A stretch of DNA of 22,811 nucleotides from Eudoraea sp. (lineage in GTDB: Bacteria > Bacteroidota > Bacteroidia > Flavobacteriales > Flavobacteriaceae), in NCBI GenBank assembly GCA_013042125.1, contig JABDQS010000171.1, positions 1-22,811 on the forward strand, written 5' to 3'. The notes beneath the pieces were generated by a model, which searched no databases, was not told the DNA's origin, and worked only from the letters and a program-made list of their open reading frames with translations. Position numbers and translations under genes: made by a program. Position 1 is the first letter of the stretch. The number at the start of each line of letters is the position of its first letter. Below are positions 1 to 7,887 of the stretch, in pieces.

Positions 1-89
1 TCCCCGAGGGGATGAAGGGTGTGCCAATCAACTTGCTGGTCGCCGGACTATTGTCTCTTGCTTTCTTAGGATTTGCAGGGTTGGTATAA
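1..89 (+). CDS. rnfA: Rnf electron transport complex subunit A, C-terminal end (partial)
   Basis: The window opens inside a reading frame (codons from base 3) that ends at TAA 87-89. Its last 28 residues include GVPINLLVAGLLSLAFLGFAGL. This resembles the conserved RnfA/NqrE C-terminal membrane helix, which in E. coli RnfA reads roughly ALITAGLMSLAFMGFSGL. RnfA is an integral membrane subunit of the Rnf complex, which moves electrons from reduced ferredoxin to NAD+ coupled to ion pumping. NqrE of the Na+-NQR complex is a close homologue and cannot be fully excluded from so short a piece. The neighbourhood (KorAB, ferredoxin, NifJ, all ferredoxin enzymes) favours Rnf. rnfA is commonly the last gene of bacterial rnf operons, so the rest of the operon probably lies just left of the window. 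Confidence 0.75.
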   Translation, partial: PEGMKGVPINLLVAGLLSLAFLGFAGLV

Positions 90-107
90 TTTCTTTTCCT
101 GCTTCCA

Positions 108-128
108 GATGATATTTATGATATCATC
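108..128. terminator. Short hairpin between convergent rnfA and korB (weak terminator candidate)
   Basis: GATGATAT (108-115) and ATATCATC (121-128) form a perfect 8-bp stem with a 5-nt loop TTATG. It sits in the 37-bp gap between the convergent rnfA and korB and touches the korB stop codon. It is AT-rich and has no clear T-tract on either strand, so a terminator role is only plausible. Confidence 0.3.
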
Positions 129-1137
129 ATTCTACTACATAGGTCTCTCCTGAAAAGAAGAGGTCATCTGTTTTTGTGAAACTGGAATCGCTCTTAACTT
201 GTTTGGAAAGTTTGTTAACCCGCTCTCCAAAGGTTACATCCGGAAACCTTCTTATTATACCTGTCACAAGGGGGTATTCACTTCTTGCAAGCATTTGATG
301 AAGGGTAGGATCTCCCGTTTCGGCATCGTGTACCAGCAGATCGGTTTCTGTGATCCCATTTTCACCCAGGGTAACCACCTCCAGTTTCAGTCCATTTAAT
401 ACCACTCCTTTATTTCGTTCTTTCCCAAAGATCATAGGCTTTCCGTGTTCCACAAAAAGTTGCTTATCTGCACGTACGGCCTTGTCAGTATACTTTGCGA
501 ATGCCCCATCATTGAAGATAGGACAGTTCTGAAGTACCTCAATTAGCGAAGTACCCTTAAATTTTGCCGCTTCAATAAAGAGCTGCGTCATTTCTTTGGG
601 GGTGTTGCCACCAACACGCGCAAAAAACCGGGCTTGGGCACCTATCGCCAATTCCCCTGGCTGGAAGGGTGGTTGAATATTCCCATATGGAGATGATTTT
701 GTCTTTTGGCCTACCAGGGAGGTCGGGGAGAATTGTCCTTTGGTTAGTCCGTAAATCTCGTTATTAAAAAGTACAATATTCAGATCCAGGTTACGTCTCA
801 GCACGTGAATAAAATGATTGCCACCAATAGCCATGGCATCCCCGTCACCGGTAATGACCCAAACACTGAGATCGGGATTGGCCAATTTAACACCCGAGGC
901 AATGGCGGGAGCCCTTCCATGGATGCTGTGCATCCCATAAGTATCCATATAATAAGGAAAACGGGAAGAACATCCGATTCCTGAGATGAATACCACATCT
1001 TCTTTTTTGATCCCAAGTTGGGGCAGAGCATTTTGCATGGCCCTGAGGATTACATAATCATCACAACCCGGACACCAGCGTACCTCCTGGTCGCTCGCAA
1101 AATCTTTAAACGTATACTGTTTGTCTATTGTTTCCAT
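127..1137 (-). CDS. korB: 2-oxoacid (2-oxoglutarate-type):ferredoxin oxidoreductase, beta subunit
   Basis: This 336-aa protein is the TPP-binding subunit of a two-subunit 2-oxoacid:ferredoxin oxidoreductase (oxidative decarboxylation of a 2-oxoacid to acyl-CoA with reduction of ferredoxin; reversible in some organisms). The TPP/Mg site reads GDGDAMAIGGNH (97-108) followed by LFNNEIYG (123-130). CPGC (22-25), GIGCSSR (C56) and QNCPIFNDG (C205) supply four cysteines for one [4Fe-4S] cluster, as in KorAB-type enzymes that have no separate ferredoxin-like delta subunit. Its ATG begins one base after the korA stop codon, so the two are translationally linked. The KorB-like sequence points to 2-oxoglutarate, but substrate cannot be proved from sequence; broad-range enzymes of this family exist. 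It converges on rnfA. Confidence 0.93.
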   Translation of the reverse strand: METIDKQYTFKDFASDQEVRWCPGCDDYVILRAMQNALPQLGIKKEDVVFISGIGCSSRFPYYMDTYGMHSIHGRAPAIASGVKLANPDLSVWVITGDGDAMAIGGNHFIHVLRRNLDLNIVLFNNEIYGLTKGQFSPTSLVGQKTKSSPYGNIQPPFQPGELAIGAQARFFARVGGNTPKEMTQLFIEAAKFKGTSLIEVLQNCPIFNDGAFAKYTDKAVRADKQLFVEHGKPMIFGKERNKGVVLNGLKLEVVTLGENGITETDLLVHDAETGDPTLHQMLARSEYPLVTGIIRRFPDVTFGERVNKLSKQVKSDSSFTKTDDLFFSGETYVVE

Positions 1138-1138
1138 A

Positions 1139-2992
1139 TTATCCCAGGAGTTCTTTAAATTTTGTGATCAATTCAGTATTGCTAAACGGAAGCCCTTGAA
1201 TTTTGTTTAACTGGTGAAAGGTAAATCCATTGAAATTCATCCTTAAAATGGACGCAAATTGGCCGGTATTCAGTTCACAAACTACTATTTTTTTAAATCG
1301 TTTCAATACTGCTTCCGTATTCTTGGGAAGCGGATTAATATAATTGAAATGAGCCAGGCCTACACCAGTTCCCCCACTTTGAGTGAATTCCTTTACTGCG
1401 GCGTAGAGTGTACCATAGGTGCCCCCCCAACCGACGACCAGTAGCTCACCTTCTTCAGCAAATTTTGTTTCCAGTTCCGGGATATAATTCTGAACCCGCT
1501 TTATCTTTTCAGCTCTTACCTTGGTCATGTACTCATGGTTTTCCGGCACATATGAAACTTGGCCTGTAACCTTGTCTTTTTCAAGGCCGCCAATGCGGTG
1601 TTCCAATCCGAAGGTTCCGGGTACGGCCCAGTCTCTGGCCAGGGTATCTTTATCCCTTTCATAAGGGTGCCAGCTGTTTTCGGCTTTATTAATTTTTCGG
1701 GGATTAATATCGGGCATTTCAGCAACTGTACGGATTTTCCAGGGCGCCGAACCATTGGCTATGTAGCCATCGGTAAGCAAAATAACCGGGGTCATATGTT
1801 CTAGCGTGAGTTTGCAGGCCTCATAGGCGAAATTAAAGCAATTCCCTGGACTGCTTGCTGCAATAACGATAACAGGACTTTCCCCATTTCTTCCATACAT
1901 GGCCTGCATCAGATCCGACTGTTCGGTTTTGGTTGGTAGTCCTGTGGAAGGACCTCCCCTTTGGACGTCAACTACTACAAGGGGTAATTCTAGCATCACG
2001 GCAAGACCAAGTGCTTCGCCTTTCAAAGCAAGACCTGGTCCGGAGGTAGTGGTAATGGCCAGGTCTCCGGCAAATGAGGCCCCAATAGAGGCGCCTATCC
2101 CGGCTATTTCATCTTCCGCCTGAAGCGCTTTTACCCCAAAGTGCTTGTGCTTCACCAATTCATGTAAAATTTCAGAGGCTGGTGTAATGGGATAAGAACC
2201 TAAGAAAAGCTCCGTACCTGATTTTTCAGCTGCAGCTAAAAATCCCCAGGCCGTAGCTGTATTGCCCATGATTATCCGGTAGGTGCCGGAAGGCATTTTA
2301 GCCGGGGCCACGGTATACGCATTTGGGATCAATTCCAGGGTTTCAGCAAAATAATAGCCTGCATTGAGCACTTTTGTATTTGCCTCAACGATCTCTGGTT
2401 TTGACTTGAATTTCTTTTTAAAGAAATCAATGGTATAATCAGTAGATCGGTGGTACATCCAGTAAACCATTCCCAGGGCAAACATATTTTTACTCCGGGT
2501 GGTGGCTTTGTTGTCTAGTCCCTTTACACTCTTCAAGGCTTCCTTCGTAAGGGAGGTCATGGCCACTTCAATAATTCTGTAGTTAGACAGGCTCTTATCT
2601 TCAAGGGGATTTGATTCATAAAGGGCTTTTTCCAGATTCTTTCTCGTAAAGGAATCAGTATCTACGATAATGGTGTGTCCCGGTTTTACGGAATGCAAAT
2701 TTGTCTTGAGACCTGCCGGATTCATGGCCACAAGAAGATCTACTTCATCACCCGGTGTACTTATTTCCACGCTACCAATATGAACCTGGTATCCGGAAAC
2801 ACCGTAGAGACTTCCCTGAGGAGCCCTAATTTCAGCCGGATAATTAGGAAACGTAGCAACGTCATTTCCGAACATAGCCGACGTATCTGAAAATTGGGTT
2901 CCGGTAAGTTGCATGCCATCTCCGGAATCGCCCGCAAAGCGTATAATTACGTCCTTAAGAACTTCCTGTGGCTTCTTTGTTTTCACTTGCAT
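1139..2992 (-). CDS. korA: 2-oxoacid (2-oxoglutarate-type):ferredoxin oxidoreductase, fused gamma-alpha subunit
   Basis: This subunit has 617 aa from the preferred start. The N-terminal part (about 1-190) is the gamma domain, with AGDSGDGMQLTG near residues 20-31. The alpha (pyrimidine-binding TPP) domain follows, with YPITPAS at about 267-273 and then TTTSGPGLALKGEALG and RGGPSTGLPTKTEQSDL. A longer frame opens at 3049, adding 19 residues. I reject that start because a predicted -7 element (3047-3054) overlaps it and the extension resembles no family N-terminus. The chosen ATG (2990-2992) precedes MQVKTKKPQE, close to the usual beginning of the gamma domain. It heads a korA-korB operon transcribed away from the ferredoxin gene, with an FNR-like box 86 bp upstream of this ATG. 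It works with KorB in the cytoplasm and passes electrons to ferredoxin. Confidence 0.92.
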   Translation of the reverse strand: MQVKTKKPQEVLKDVIIRFAGDSGDGMQLTGTQFSDTSAMFGNDVATFPNYPAEIRAPQGSLYGVSGYQVHIGSVEISTPGDEVDLLVAMNPAGLKTNLHSVKPGHTIIVDTDSFTRKNLEKALYESNPLEDKSLSNYRIIEVAMTSLTKEALKSVKGLDNKATTRSKNMFALGMVYWMYHRSTDYTIDFFKKKFKSKPEIVEANTKVLNAGYYFAETLELIPNAYTVAPAKMPSGTYRIIMGNTATAWGFLAAAEKSGTELFLGSYPITPASEILHELVKHKHFGVKALQAEDEIAGIGASIGASFAGDLAITTTSGPGLALKGEALGLAVMLELPLVVVDVQRGGPSTGLPTKTEQSDLMQAMYGRNGESPVIVIAASSPGNCFNFAYEACKLTLEHMTPVILLTDGYIANGSAPWKIRTVAEMPDINPRKINKAENSWHPYERDKDTLARDWAVPGTFGLEHRIGGLEKDKVTGQVSYVPENHEYMTKVRAEKIKRVQNYIPELETKFAEEGELLVVGWGGTYGTLYAAVKEFTQSGGTGVGLAHFNYINPLPKNTEAVLKRFKKIVVCELNTGQFASILRMNFNGFTFHQLNKIQGLPFSNTELITKFKELLG

Positions 2993-3046
2993 TTTGTAGG
3001 GGATTTTTTGTGGGGCATTGTTCAAATAACACTGAACTATAAAGAT

Positions 3047-3089
3047 CATATTTAATTTCTACATAATCAAGGAAACATGATTTTTATCA
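3047..3089 (-). promoter_or_regulatory. Predicted korAB promoter with FNR-like box (shared with the ferredoxin promoter)
   Basis: Read on the minus strand, the palindrome TGATAAAAATCA (3089-3078) is followed after exactly 23 bp by TAAATATG (3054-3047), one mismatch from TAnnTTTG. The same box and spacing serve the opposite strand. No -33 TTTG is seen at the usual distance. The leader to the preferred korA ATG would be about 50 nt. The -7 match is the weakest of the five promoters of this type. Confidence 0.5.
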
Positions 3090-3120
3090 TTAATTACCTA
3101 CTACCTGAATAGTACTTTTA
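3078..3120 (+). promoter_or_regulatory. Predicted ferredoxin-gene promoter with FNR-like box
   Basis: ATGAT-TTTT-ATCAT (core 3078-3089) is a perfect inverted repeat that resembles the FNR consensus TTGAT-N4-ATCAA. Exactly 23 bp downstream lies TACTTTTA (3113-3120), a 7/8 match to the Bacteroidetes -7 element TAnnTTTG. The box centre is 33 bp from the -7 centre, i.e. near -41, the class-II activator position. No -33 TTTG is visible. The 5' leader would be about 25 nt. Confidence 0.68.
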
Positions 3121-3129
3121 CGCTAATAA

Positions 3130-3498
<369 letters not shown>

Positions 3499-3576
3499 GA
3501 ATTTGGAGTTACGATAATGACTTGCAGAATTTGAGTACATATTCGGTAGTTCTGTTCCATTATTCAATTTGAAATT

Positions 3577-3615
3577 ACCACCCTTTATTTGTTGTAAATA
3601 AAGGGTGGTTTTTTT
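3577..3615 (+). terminator. Strong rho-independent terminator after the ferredoxin gene
   Basis: A perfect 14-bp stem (ACCACCCTTTATTT at 3577-3590 pairing with AAATAAAGGGTGGT at 3596-3609) with loop GTTGT is followed by a run of T. It lies about 80 bp after the ferredoxin TGA and isolates that unit from nifJ. Confidence 0.92.
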
Positions 3616-3717
3616 GTACAAAAAAGTACCTGATCATTTTTTTATTTGATGGCAGCAGAAAAACTTTTGTTAATGTTTTATGGATGAAGAACTATCTACT
3701 GTTCTGTAGTTAGGAAC

Positions 3718-3760
3718 TGATAAATGTCATAGTTTAGCCTCTATAGGAATGCTACTTTTA
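3718..3760 (+). promoter_or_regulatory. Predicted nifJ promoter with FNR-like box
   Basis: TGATAAATGTCA (3718-3729) is an imperfect inverted repeat of the FNR type. It lies exactly 23 bp upstream of TACTTTTA (3753-3760), a 7/8 match to TAnnTTTG. No -33 TTTG is present at normal spacing. The 19 bases AACTGATAAATGTCATAGT around the box are identical to those ahead of the TonB gene at 15555-15573. Confidence 0.72.
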
Positions 3761-3877
3761 GCCCAATATGCCAATTACAATTTGTTCATTCTCAGCAACC
3801 TGGAATAGTCACCTTTTAATCTTTTTCTGGGGTGTGAGATCAGCAAAATAAGAGGTCTTTAATGAAATCTATTTGTC
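3761..3877 (+). other. nifJ 5' leader (about 115 nt) with a 27-codon upstream ORF
   Basis: The 379-bp gap between the ferredoxin TGA and nifJ contains the terminator (3577-3615), the promoter (3718-3760) and this leader. I see no further gene from 3616 to 3717. If transcription starts about 5-8 bases after the -7 element, the transcript begins almost at ATG 3768. That ATG opens a 27-codon frame ending at TAA 3849-3851, 26 bp before nifJ. It has no recognisable motif or Shine-Dalgarno sequence, and may be chance. Confidence 0.3.
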
Positions 3878-6800
3878 ATGAAAAAAGTATTTCCAAAACT
3901 AATATGCGATGCTAATGAGGCGGTAGCCAGAATAGCACATAAGACCAATGAGGTCTGTGCGATTTATCCCATTACACCAGCTTCCCCAATGGGGGAGCAT
4001 GTTGATGTTTTTAGCTCGGAGGGGCAGAAGAACATTTGGGGTAATGTACCAAGAATAGTTGAAATGCAAAGTGAAGGAGGGGCTGCGGGAGCAGTTCACG
4101 GTTCGCTGCAGGCAGGAGCATTAACTACAACGTTTACTGCTTCACAGGGCTTACTGCTTATGATCCCTAATATGTATAAAATTGCAGGAGAGTTACTACC
4201 CTCCGTTATACATGTTGCTGCGAGGACTGTGGCTACACACGCCCTTTCTATTTTTGGAGATCACTCTGATGTAATGGCTACCAGACAAACAGGATTTTCT
4301 ATGTTGTTTGGAAGTTCTGTTCAGGAGGCAATGGATTTCGCATTGATCTCCCAGGTGGCTACCCTTCGTACGCGGGTGCCTTTTTTAAATATTTTTGACG
4401 GTTTCAGGACCTCCCACGAGATCTCTAAAATTGATTCCATACCCGATGATGTCATCGAGGCGATGATGCCCGATGATAAGATCATGGAACATAAAGACAG
4501 ATCCCTGGATCCGGATCATCCTGTTATCAGGGGAACTTCCCAAAACCCCGACGTTTTCTTTCAGGCGCGCGAAGCGGCCAACCCACAATATGATAGAGTG
4601 CCAGGCGTGGTTGCCGAGGTCATGGATGAATTTTACAAACACACAGGTAGGCGCTATAATCTGTTCGATTATATGGGACATCCTGAAGCAGAGAGATTAA
4701 TCGTTATCATGGGATCTGGTGAAGGTGCCGTAAGAGAAACTGTCGAAACGCTTGTAGAGCAAAATGAAAAAGTAGGGGCATTGTTCGTTCGTTTGTATCG
4801 TCCCTTTGCTATGGAATATTTCCTTCAGCAATTACCGGAAACCATTAAGAAAATAGCTGTTCTGGACAGGACCAAGGAACCCGGTAGTATAGGAGAACCT
4901 CTTTACCTCGACGTTGTAACTGCTTTTGTGGAAAGTCAACGAAGTATGCCAACAATAGTAGGTGGCAGATACGGATTGTCTTCCAAAGAATTTAATCCTG
5001 CAATGGTAAAAGGGATCTATGACGAATTATTGAAAGAACATCCCAAGAATCATTTTACCATAGGTATTAATGATGACCTGGGGCATACCAGCCTCGAATA
5101 CAATCCTGTATTCAAAACCAGAAAAACGACCTTCAATTGTATGTTCTATGGTTTGGGTTCTGATGGAACAGTAGGGGCTAATAAGAATTCCATAAAAATT
5201 ATCGGAGAAACCACGGACAACTATGTTCAGGGGTATTTTGTATACGATTCGAAAAAGGCAGGGGCACAAACTATCTCGCATCTGCGATTTGGGCCGCAAC
5301 CTATTTTCTCATCTTATTTGATCAATACTGCCGACTTTATAGCCTGCCATCAATTTAACTTTATTGAGAAATACGACATACTAGATCATATCAAAAAAGG
5401 AGGTACTTTCTTGCTGAACTCACCTTTTTCAAAGGATGAAATATGGGATAAATTACCCCGGATCATGCAGGAGGAGATTATTGAAAATGAATTGAATTTC
5501 TATGTGGTAGATGCTACAAAAGTGGCACATGAGGCTAAACTTGGCAAGCGGACAAATACGGTTCTACAGACCTGTTTCTTTGCTATTTCCGGAATTTTGC
5601 CTCAGGAAGAGGCCATTGAAAAAATTAAAAGTGCCATTGTAAAATCATATTCTCATAAAGGAGATAAAGTGGTAAAAATGAATTTTGATGCGGTCGATAA
5701 ATCGCTCGAACATCTCCAGAAGGTAGCGTACCCCAAAAAGACTACAAATGATAGGGGCCTACGATCTATTATGTCCGGAGAACCAGATCCTTTCGTTAAA
5801 GAAGTGCTGGGTAAAATTCTTGCCGGCAGGGGAGACGAATTACCCGTAAGTTATTTTCCAATAGACGGAACCTTCCCAACTGGCACCACACAATATGAAA
5901 AACGTGGTATTGCCGATTATATCCCTATCTGGGATTCTCAAGAATTATGTACCCAATGTAACAAATGTGTTGCGATCTGTCCGCATGCTGCAATAAGGGC
6001 TAAGGTGGTCCCCAATGAAACGCTGGCAGACGCTCCGGAGTCGCTTAAAATGAGTCCTGCTAAGGGCAGACCTTTTTCAAAAGAAACGGAATCATATATA
6101 TTACAGGTATCTCCGGAAGATTGCACAGGCTGTGATCTGTGCGTTGCTGTATGTCCGGCAGAAAGTAAGGAGATCCCGGACTTTAAGGCCATCAATATGA
6201 GGAAGAAACTGGAGAACGATGTTGTTGAAAATACACATTGGGAATATTTTTCAAAACTTCCGGATTACGACCGTACCGCTTTGCAAATAACAAACGTGAA
6301 AGGCTCTCAGTTTCTTGAACCACTATTTGAATTTTCAGGGGCCTGCTCTGGTTGTGGTGAAACTCCTTATATAAAACTATTGACTCAGTTATTCGGAGAT
6401 AGTATATTGATTGCGAATGCAACCGGTTGTTCTTCAATTTATGGAGGCAATTTACCAACTACTCCTTATAAAACGAACAAAGAGGGTAGAGGACCTGCGT
6501 GGGCCAACTCCTTGTTTGAGGATAATGCGGAGTTTGGGTTCGGTATGAAACTTGCCCTAAGCAAAAAACAAGAGATAGCTGTTGGATTACTAAAATCCCT
6601 TGAAAAGAAAGTAGGTAAAGAGCTGGTTGATGCCATTCTTAATAATCCGGAAGAGGATGAATCTCAAAGAAAAGAGAAATTTAAACATCTGGACGAACTC
6701 AAAGAGATTTTATCCAAATATACTGACCTTCCTGATGTCAAGAAGCTATTGCATCTTACAGAGTACCTTAGAAAAAAAGCAGTTTGGATCTTAGGTGGTG

Positions 6801-7411
6801 ATGGTTGGGCCTACGATATTGGATATGGTGGCGTAGATCATGTTCTGGCTTCAGGAGAAGATATCAATATAATGGTATTGGATACAGAAGTGTACTCTAA
6901 TACGGGTGGACAAACGTCAAAAGCCACTCCTTTAGGAGCAAGTGCTAAGTTTTCAGTCTCCGGGAAAAGAACAGGAAAGAAAAGTCTTGCATTGCAAGCG
7001 GTTTCTTATGAAAACGTATATGTTGCACAGGTAGCTCTCGGAGCAAAAGACATGCAAACCCTTAGGGCAATGGAAGAGGCGGCAGCGTATCCCGGACCTT
7101 CCTTGATCGTGGCATATTCCCATTGTGGAGAACATGGATACGATCTGAAAGAAGGAGCCATGCATCAGGAAAGAGCCGTAGATACGGGTTATTGGCCACT
7201 ATTTAGATTTGATCCCTCTAAACCCAAAGGGAAGAAGTTTAAGCTAGATTCCAAAGAACCCACTAAACCTTTAGAGGAATTCATGTATAAGGAAACGCGC
7301 TTTACCAGGGTCGTTAAAGAGGATCCTCAGTTGGGCGAAGCACTCTTAAAACAAGCACAGGAAGAAGTAAATACCAAATGGGAACGATTAGAACTTTTTA
7401 GAAGTATGTAA
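3878..7411 (+). CDS. nifJ: Pyruvate:ferredoxin (flavodoxin) oxidoreductase, single-chain
   Basis: This 1177-aa protein is a full-length homodimeric-type PFOR: pyruvate + CoA to acetyl-CoA + CO2 with reduction of ferredoxin, in the cytoplasm. It has the N-terminal pyrimidine domain with YPITPAS (30-36) and DGFRTSHE. A 2[4Fe-4S] ferredoxin domain follows, with CTQCNKCVAICP (C691/694/697/701) and CTGCDLCVAVCP (C749/752/755/759). The C-terminal TPP domain has CSGCGE (C823/826), ATGCSS (C851), GGDGW (973-977), YSNTGGQ and HCGEHGY (C1083). All twelve cluster cysteines of the classical Desulfovibrio-type enzyme are present. Length and order are normal, with no frameshift. The name nifJ is historical; nothing here concerns nitrogen fixation. 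It has its own FNR-like promoter, suggesting expression at low oxygen, which fits the oxygen sensitivity of most PFORs. A HEPN-like gene follows after 74 bp. Confidence 0.97.
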   Translation: MKKVFPKLICDANEAVARIAHKTNEVCAIYPITPASPMGEHVDVFSSEGQKNIWGNVPRIVEMQSEGGAAGAVHGSLQAGALTTTFTASQGLLLMIPNMYKIAGELLPSVIHVAARTVATHALSIFGDHSDVMATRQTGFSMLFGSSVQEAMDFALISQVATLRTRVPFLNIFDGFRTSHEISKIDSIPDDVIEAMMPDDKIMEHKDRSLDPDHPVIRGTSQNPDVFFQAREAANPQYDRVPGVVAEVMDEFYKHTGRRYNLFDYMGHPEAERLIVIMGSGEGAVRETVETLVEQNEKVGALFVRLYRPFAMEYFLQQLPETIKKIAVLDRTKEPGSIGEPLYLDVVTAFVESQRSMPTIVGGRYGLSSKEFNPAMVKGIYDELLKEHPKNHFTIGINDDLGHTSLEYNPVFKTRKTTFNCMFYGLGSDGTVGANKNSIKIIGETTDNYVQGYFVYDSKKAGAQTISHLRFGPQPIFSSYLINTADFIACHQFNFIEKYDILDHIKKGGTFLLNSPFSKDEIWDKLPRIMQEEIIENELNFYVVDATKVAHEAKLGKRTNTVLQTCFFAISGILPQEEAIEKIKSAIVKSYSHKGDKVVKMNFDAVDKSLEHLQKVAYPKKTTNDRGLRSIMSGEPDPFVKEVLGKILAGRGDELPVSYFPIDGTFPTGTTQYEKRGIADYIPIWDSQELCTQCNKCVAICPHAAIRAKVVPNETLADAPESLKMSPAKGRPFSKETESYILQVSPEDCTGCDLCVAVCPAESKEIPDFKAINMRKKLENDVVENTHWEYFSKLPDYDRTALQITNVKGSQFLEPLFEFSGACSGCGETPYIKLLTQLFGDSILIANATGCSSIYGGNLPTTPYKTNKEGRGPAWANSLFEDNAEFGFGMKLALSKKQEIAVGLLKSLEKKVGKELVDAILNNPEEDESQRKEKFKHLDELKEILSKYTDLPDVKKLLHLTEYLRKKAVWILGGDGWAYDIGYGGVDHVLASGEDINIMVLDTEVYSNTGGQTSKATPLGASAKFSVSGKRTGKKSLALQAVSYENVYVAQVALGAKDMQTLRAMEEAAAYPGPSLIVAYSHCGEHGYDLKEGAMHQERAVDTGYWPLFRFDPSKPKGKKFKLDSKEPTKPLEEFMYKETRFTRVVKEDPQLGEALLKQAQEEVNTKWERLELFRSM

Positions 7412-7485
7412 GTTCATCAATTCTTTGAATTTGGAGTATATTTTATAGTATTTATAATACATTTTAAAACCATAATTATAACAGG

Positions 7486-7863
7486 ATGGAAGCCTCCGCT
7501 AACAATTATTTTGACGAAGCAATCAGTAAAATGAAACAGGCAAGTAGCGAACTATACAGACCCGAAGAAGATGTGGTATCTTATTTGGTTTGTAAAAATG
7601 CACAGAGCGCCATTCAGAGTTTTCTTAAAGGATATCTTGCAAAAAATGGGATGGATACTGAAGAAAATGAGACTATAAACGAGATGTACGAGCGTTGTAT
7701 GAAGATCAATCAACGATTTGAAAAGGTAAATCTCGCAGGTTTCAATTGCCAGTCCCACGATCTATCATCAAGGTATTGTGAAGGCGCTGAAAAGGTAAGC
7801 AGGTGTTTTGATATTGCTGATAGCCTGGATACGTTCCTCAGGGAAGAGAAGATCATCGCATAG
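7486..7863 (+). CDS. Small HEPN-fold-like protein, non-canonical
   Basis: This 125-aa, mostly helical protein has the pattern of HEPN-domain proteins: an amphipathic N-terminal helix (YFDEAISKMKQASSEL), a central helix CKNAQSAIQSFLKGYLAKNG like the HEPN 'qqaiEk.lKa.l...g' segment, and a later SHDL. The R-x4-6-H motif of HEPN ribonucleases is absent: the only histidine is H91 and no arginine precedes it at that spacing. A toxin-type RNase activity is therefore unlikely. No MNT nucleotidyltransferase partner is adjacent. Five cysteines (C36, C71, C88, C98, C107) are many for a small cytoplasmic protein. It lies 74 bp after nifJ on the same strand with no terminator seen between, so it may be co-transcribed. 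Role unknown; family call moderate. Confidence 0.6.
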   Translation: MEASANNYFDEAISKMKQASSELYRPEEDVVSYLVCKNAQSAIQSFLKGYLAKNGMDTEENETINEMYERCMKINQRFEKVNLAGFNCQSHDLSSRYCEGAEKVSRCFDIADSLDTFLREEKIIA

Positions 7864-7887
7864 TATGTGATTTTAGTTCTGAATTCG

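Noticed and set aside
4385..4681. Minus-strand frames opposite nifJ (this and several others)
   Set aside because: They overlap a certain 1177-aa gene, show no family motifs, and have no promoter or start context.
3878..7411. Nitrogen fixation function suggested by the name nifJ
   Set aside because: No nif genes in the window; single-chain PFOR is widespread in non-fixing bacteria.
7486..7863. HEPN/MNT toxin-antitoxin pair
   Set aside because: No nucleotidyltransferase gene on either side and no R-x4-6-H motif in the protein.
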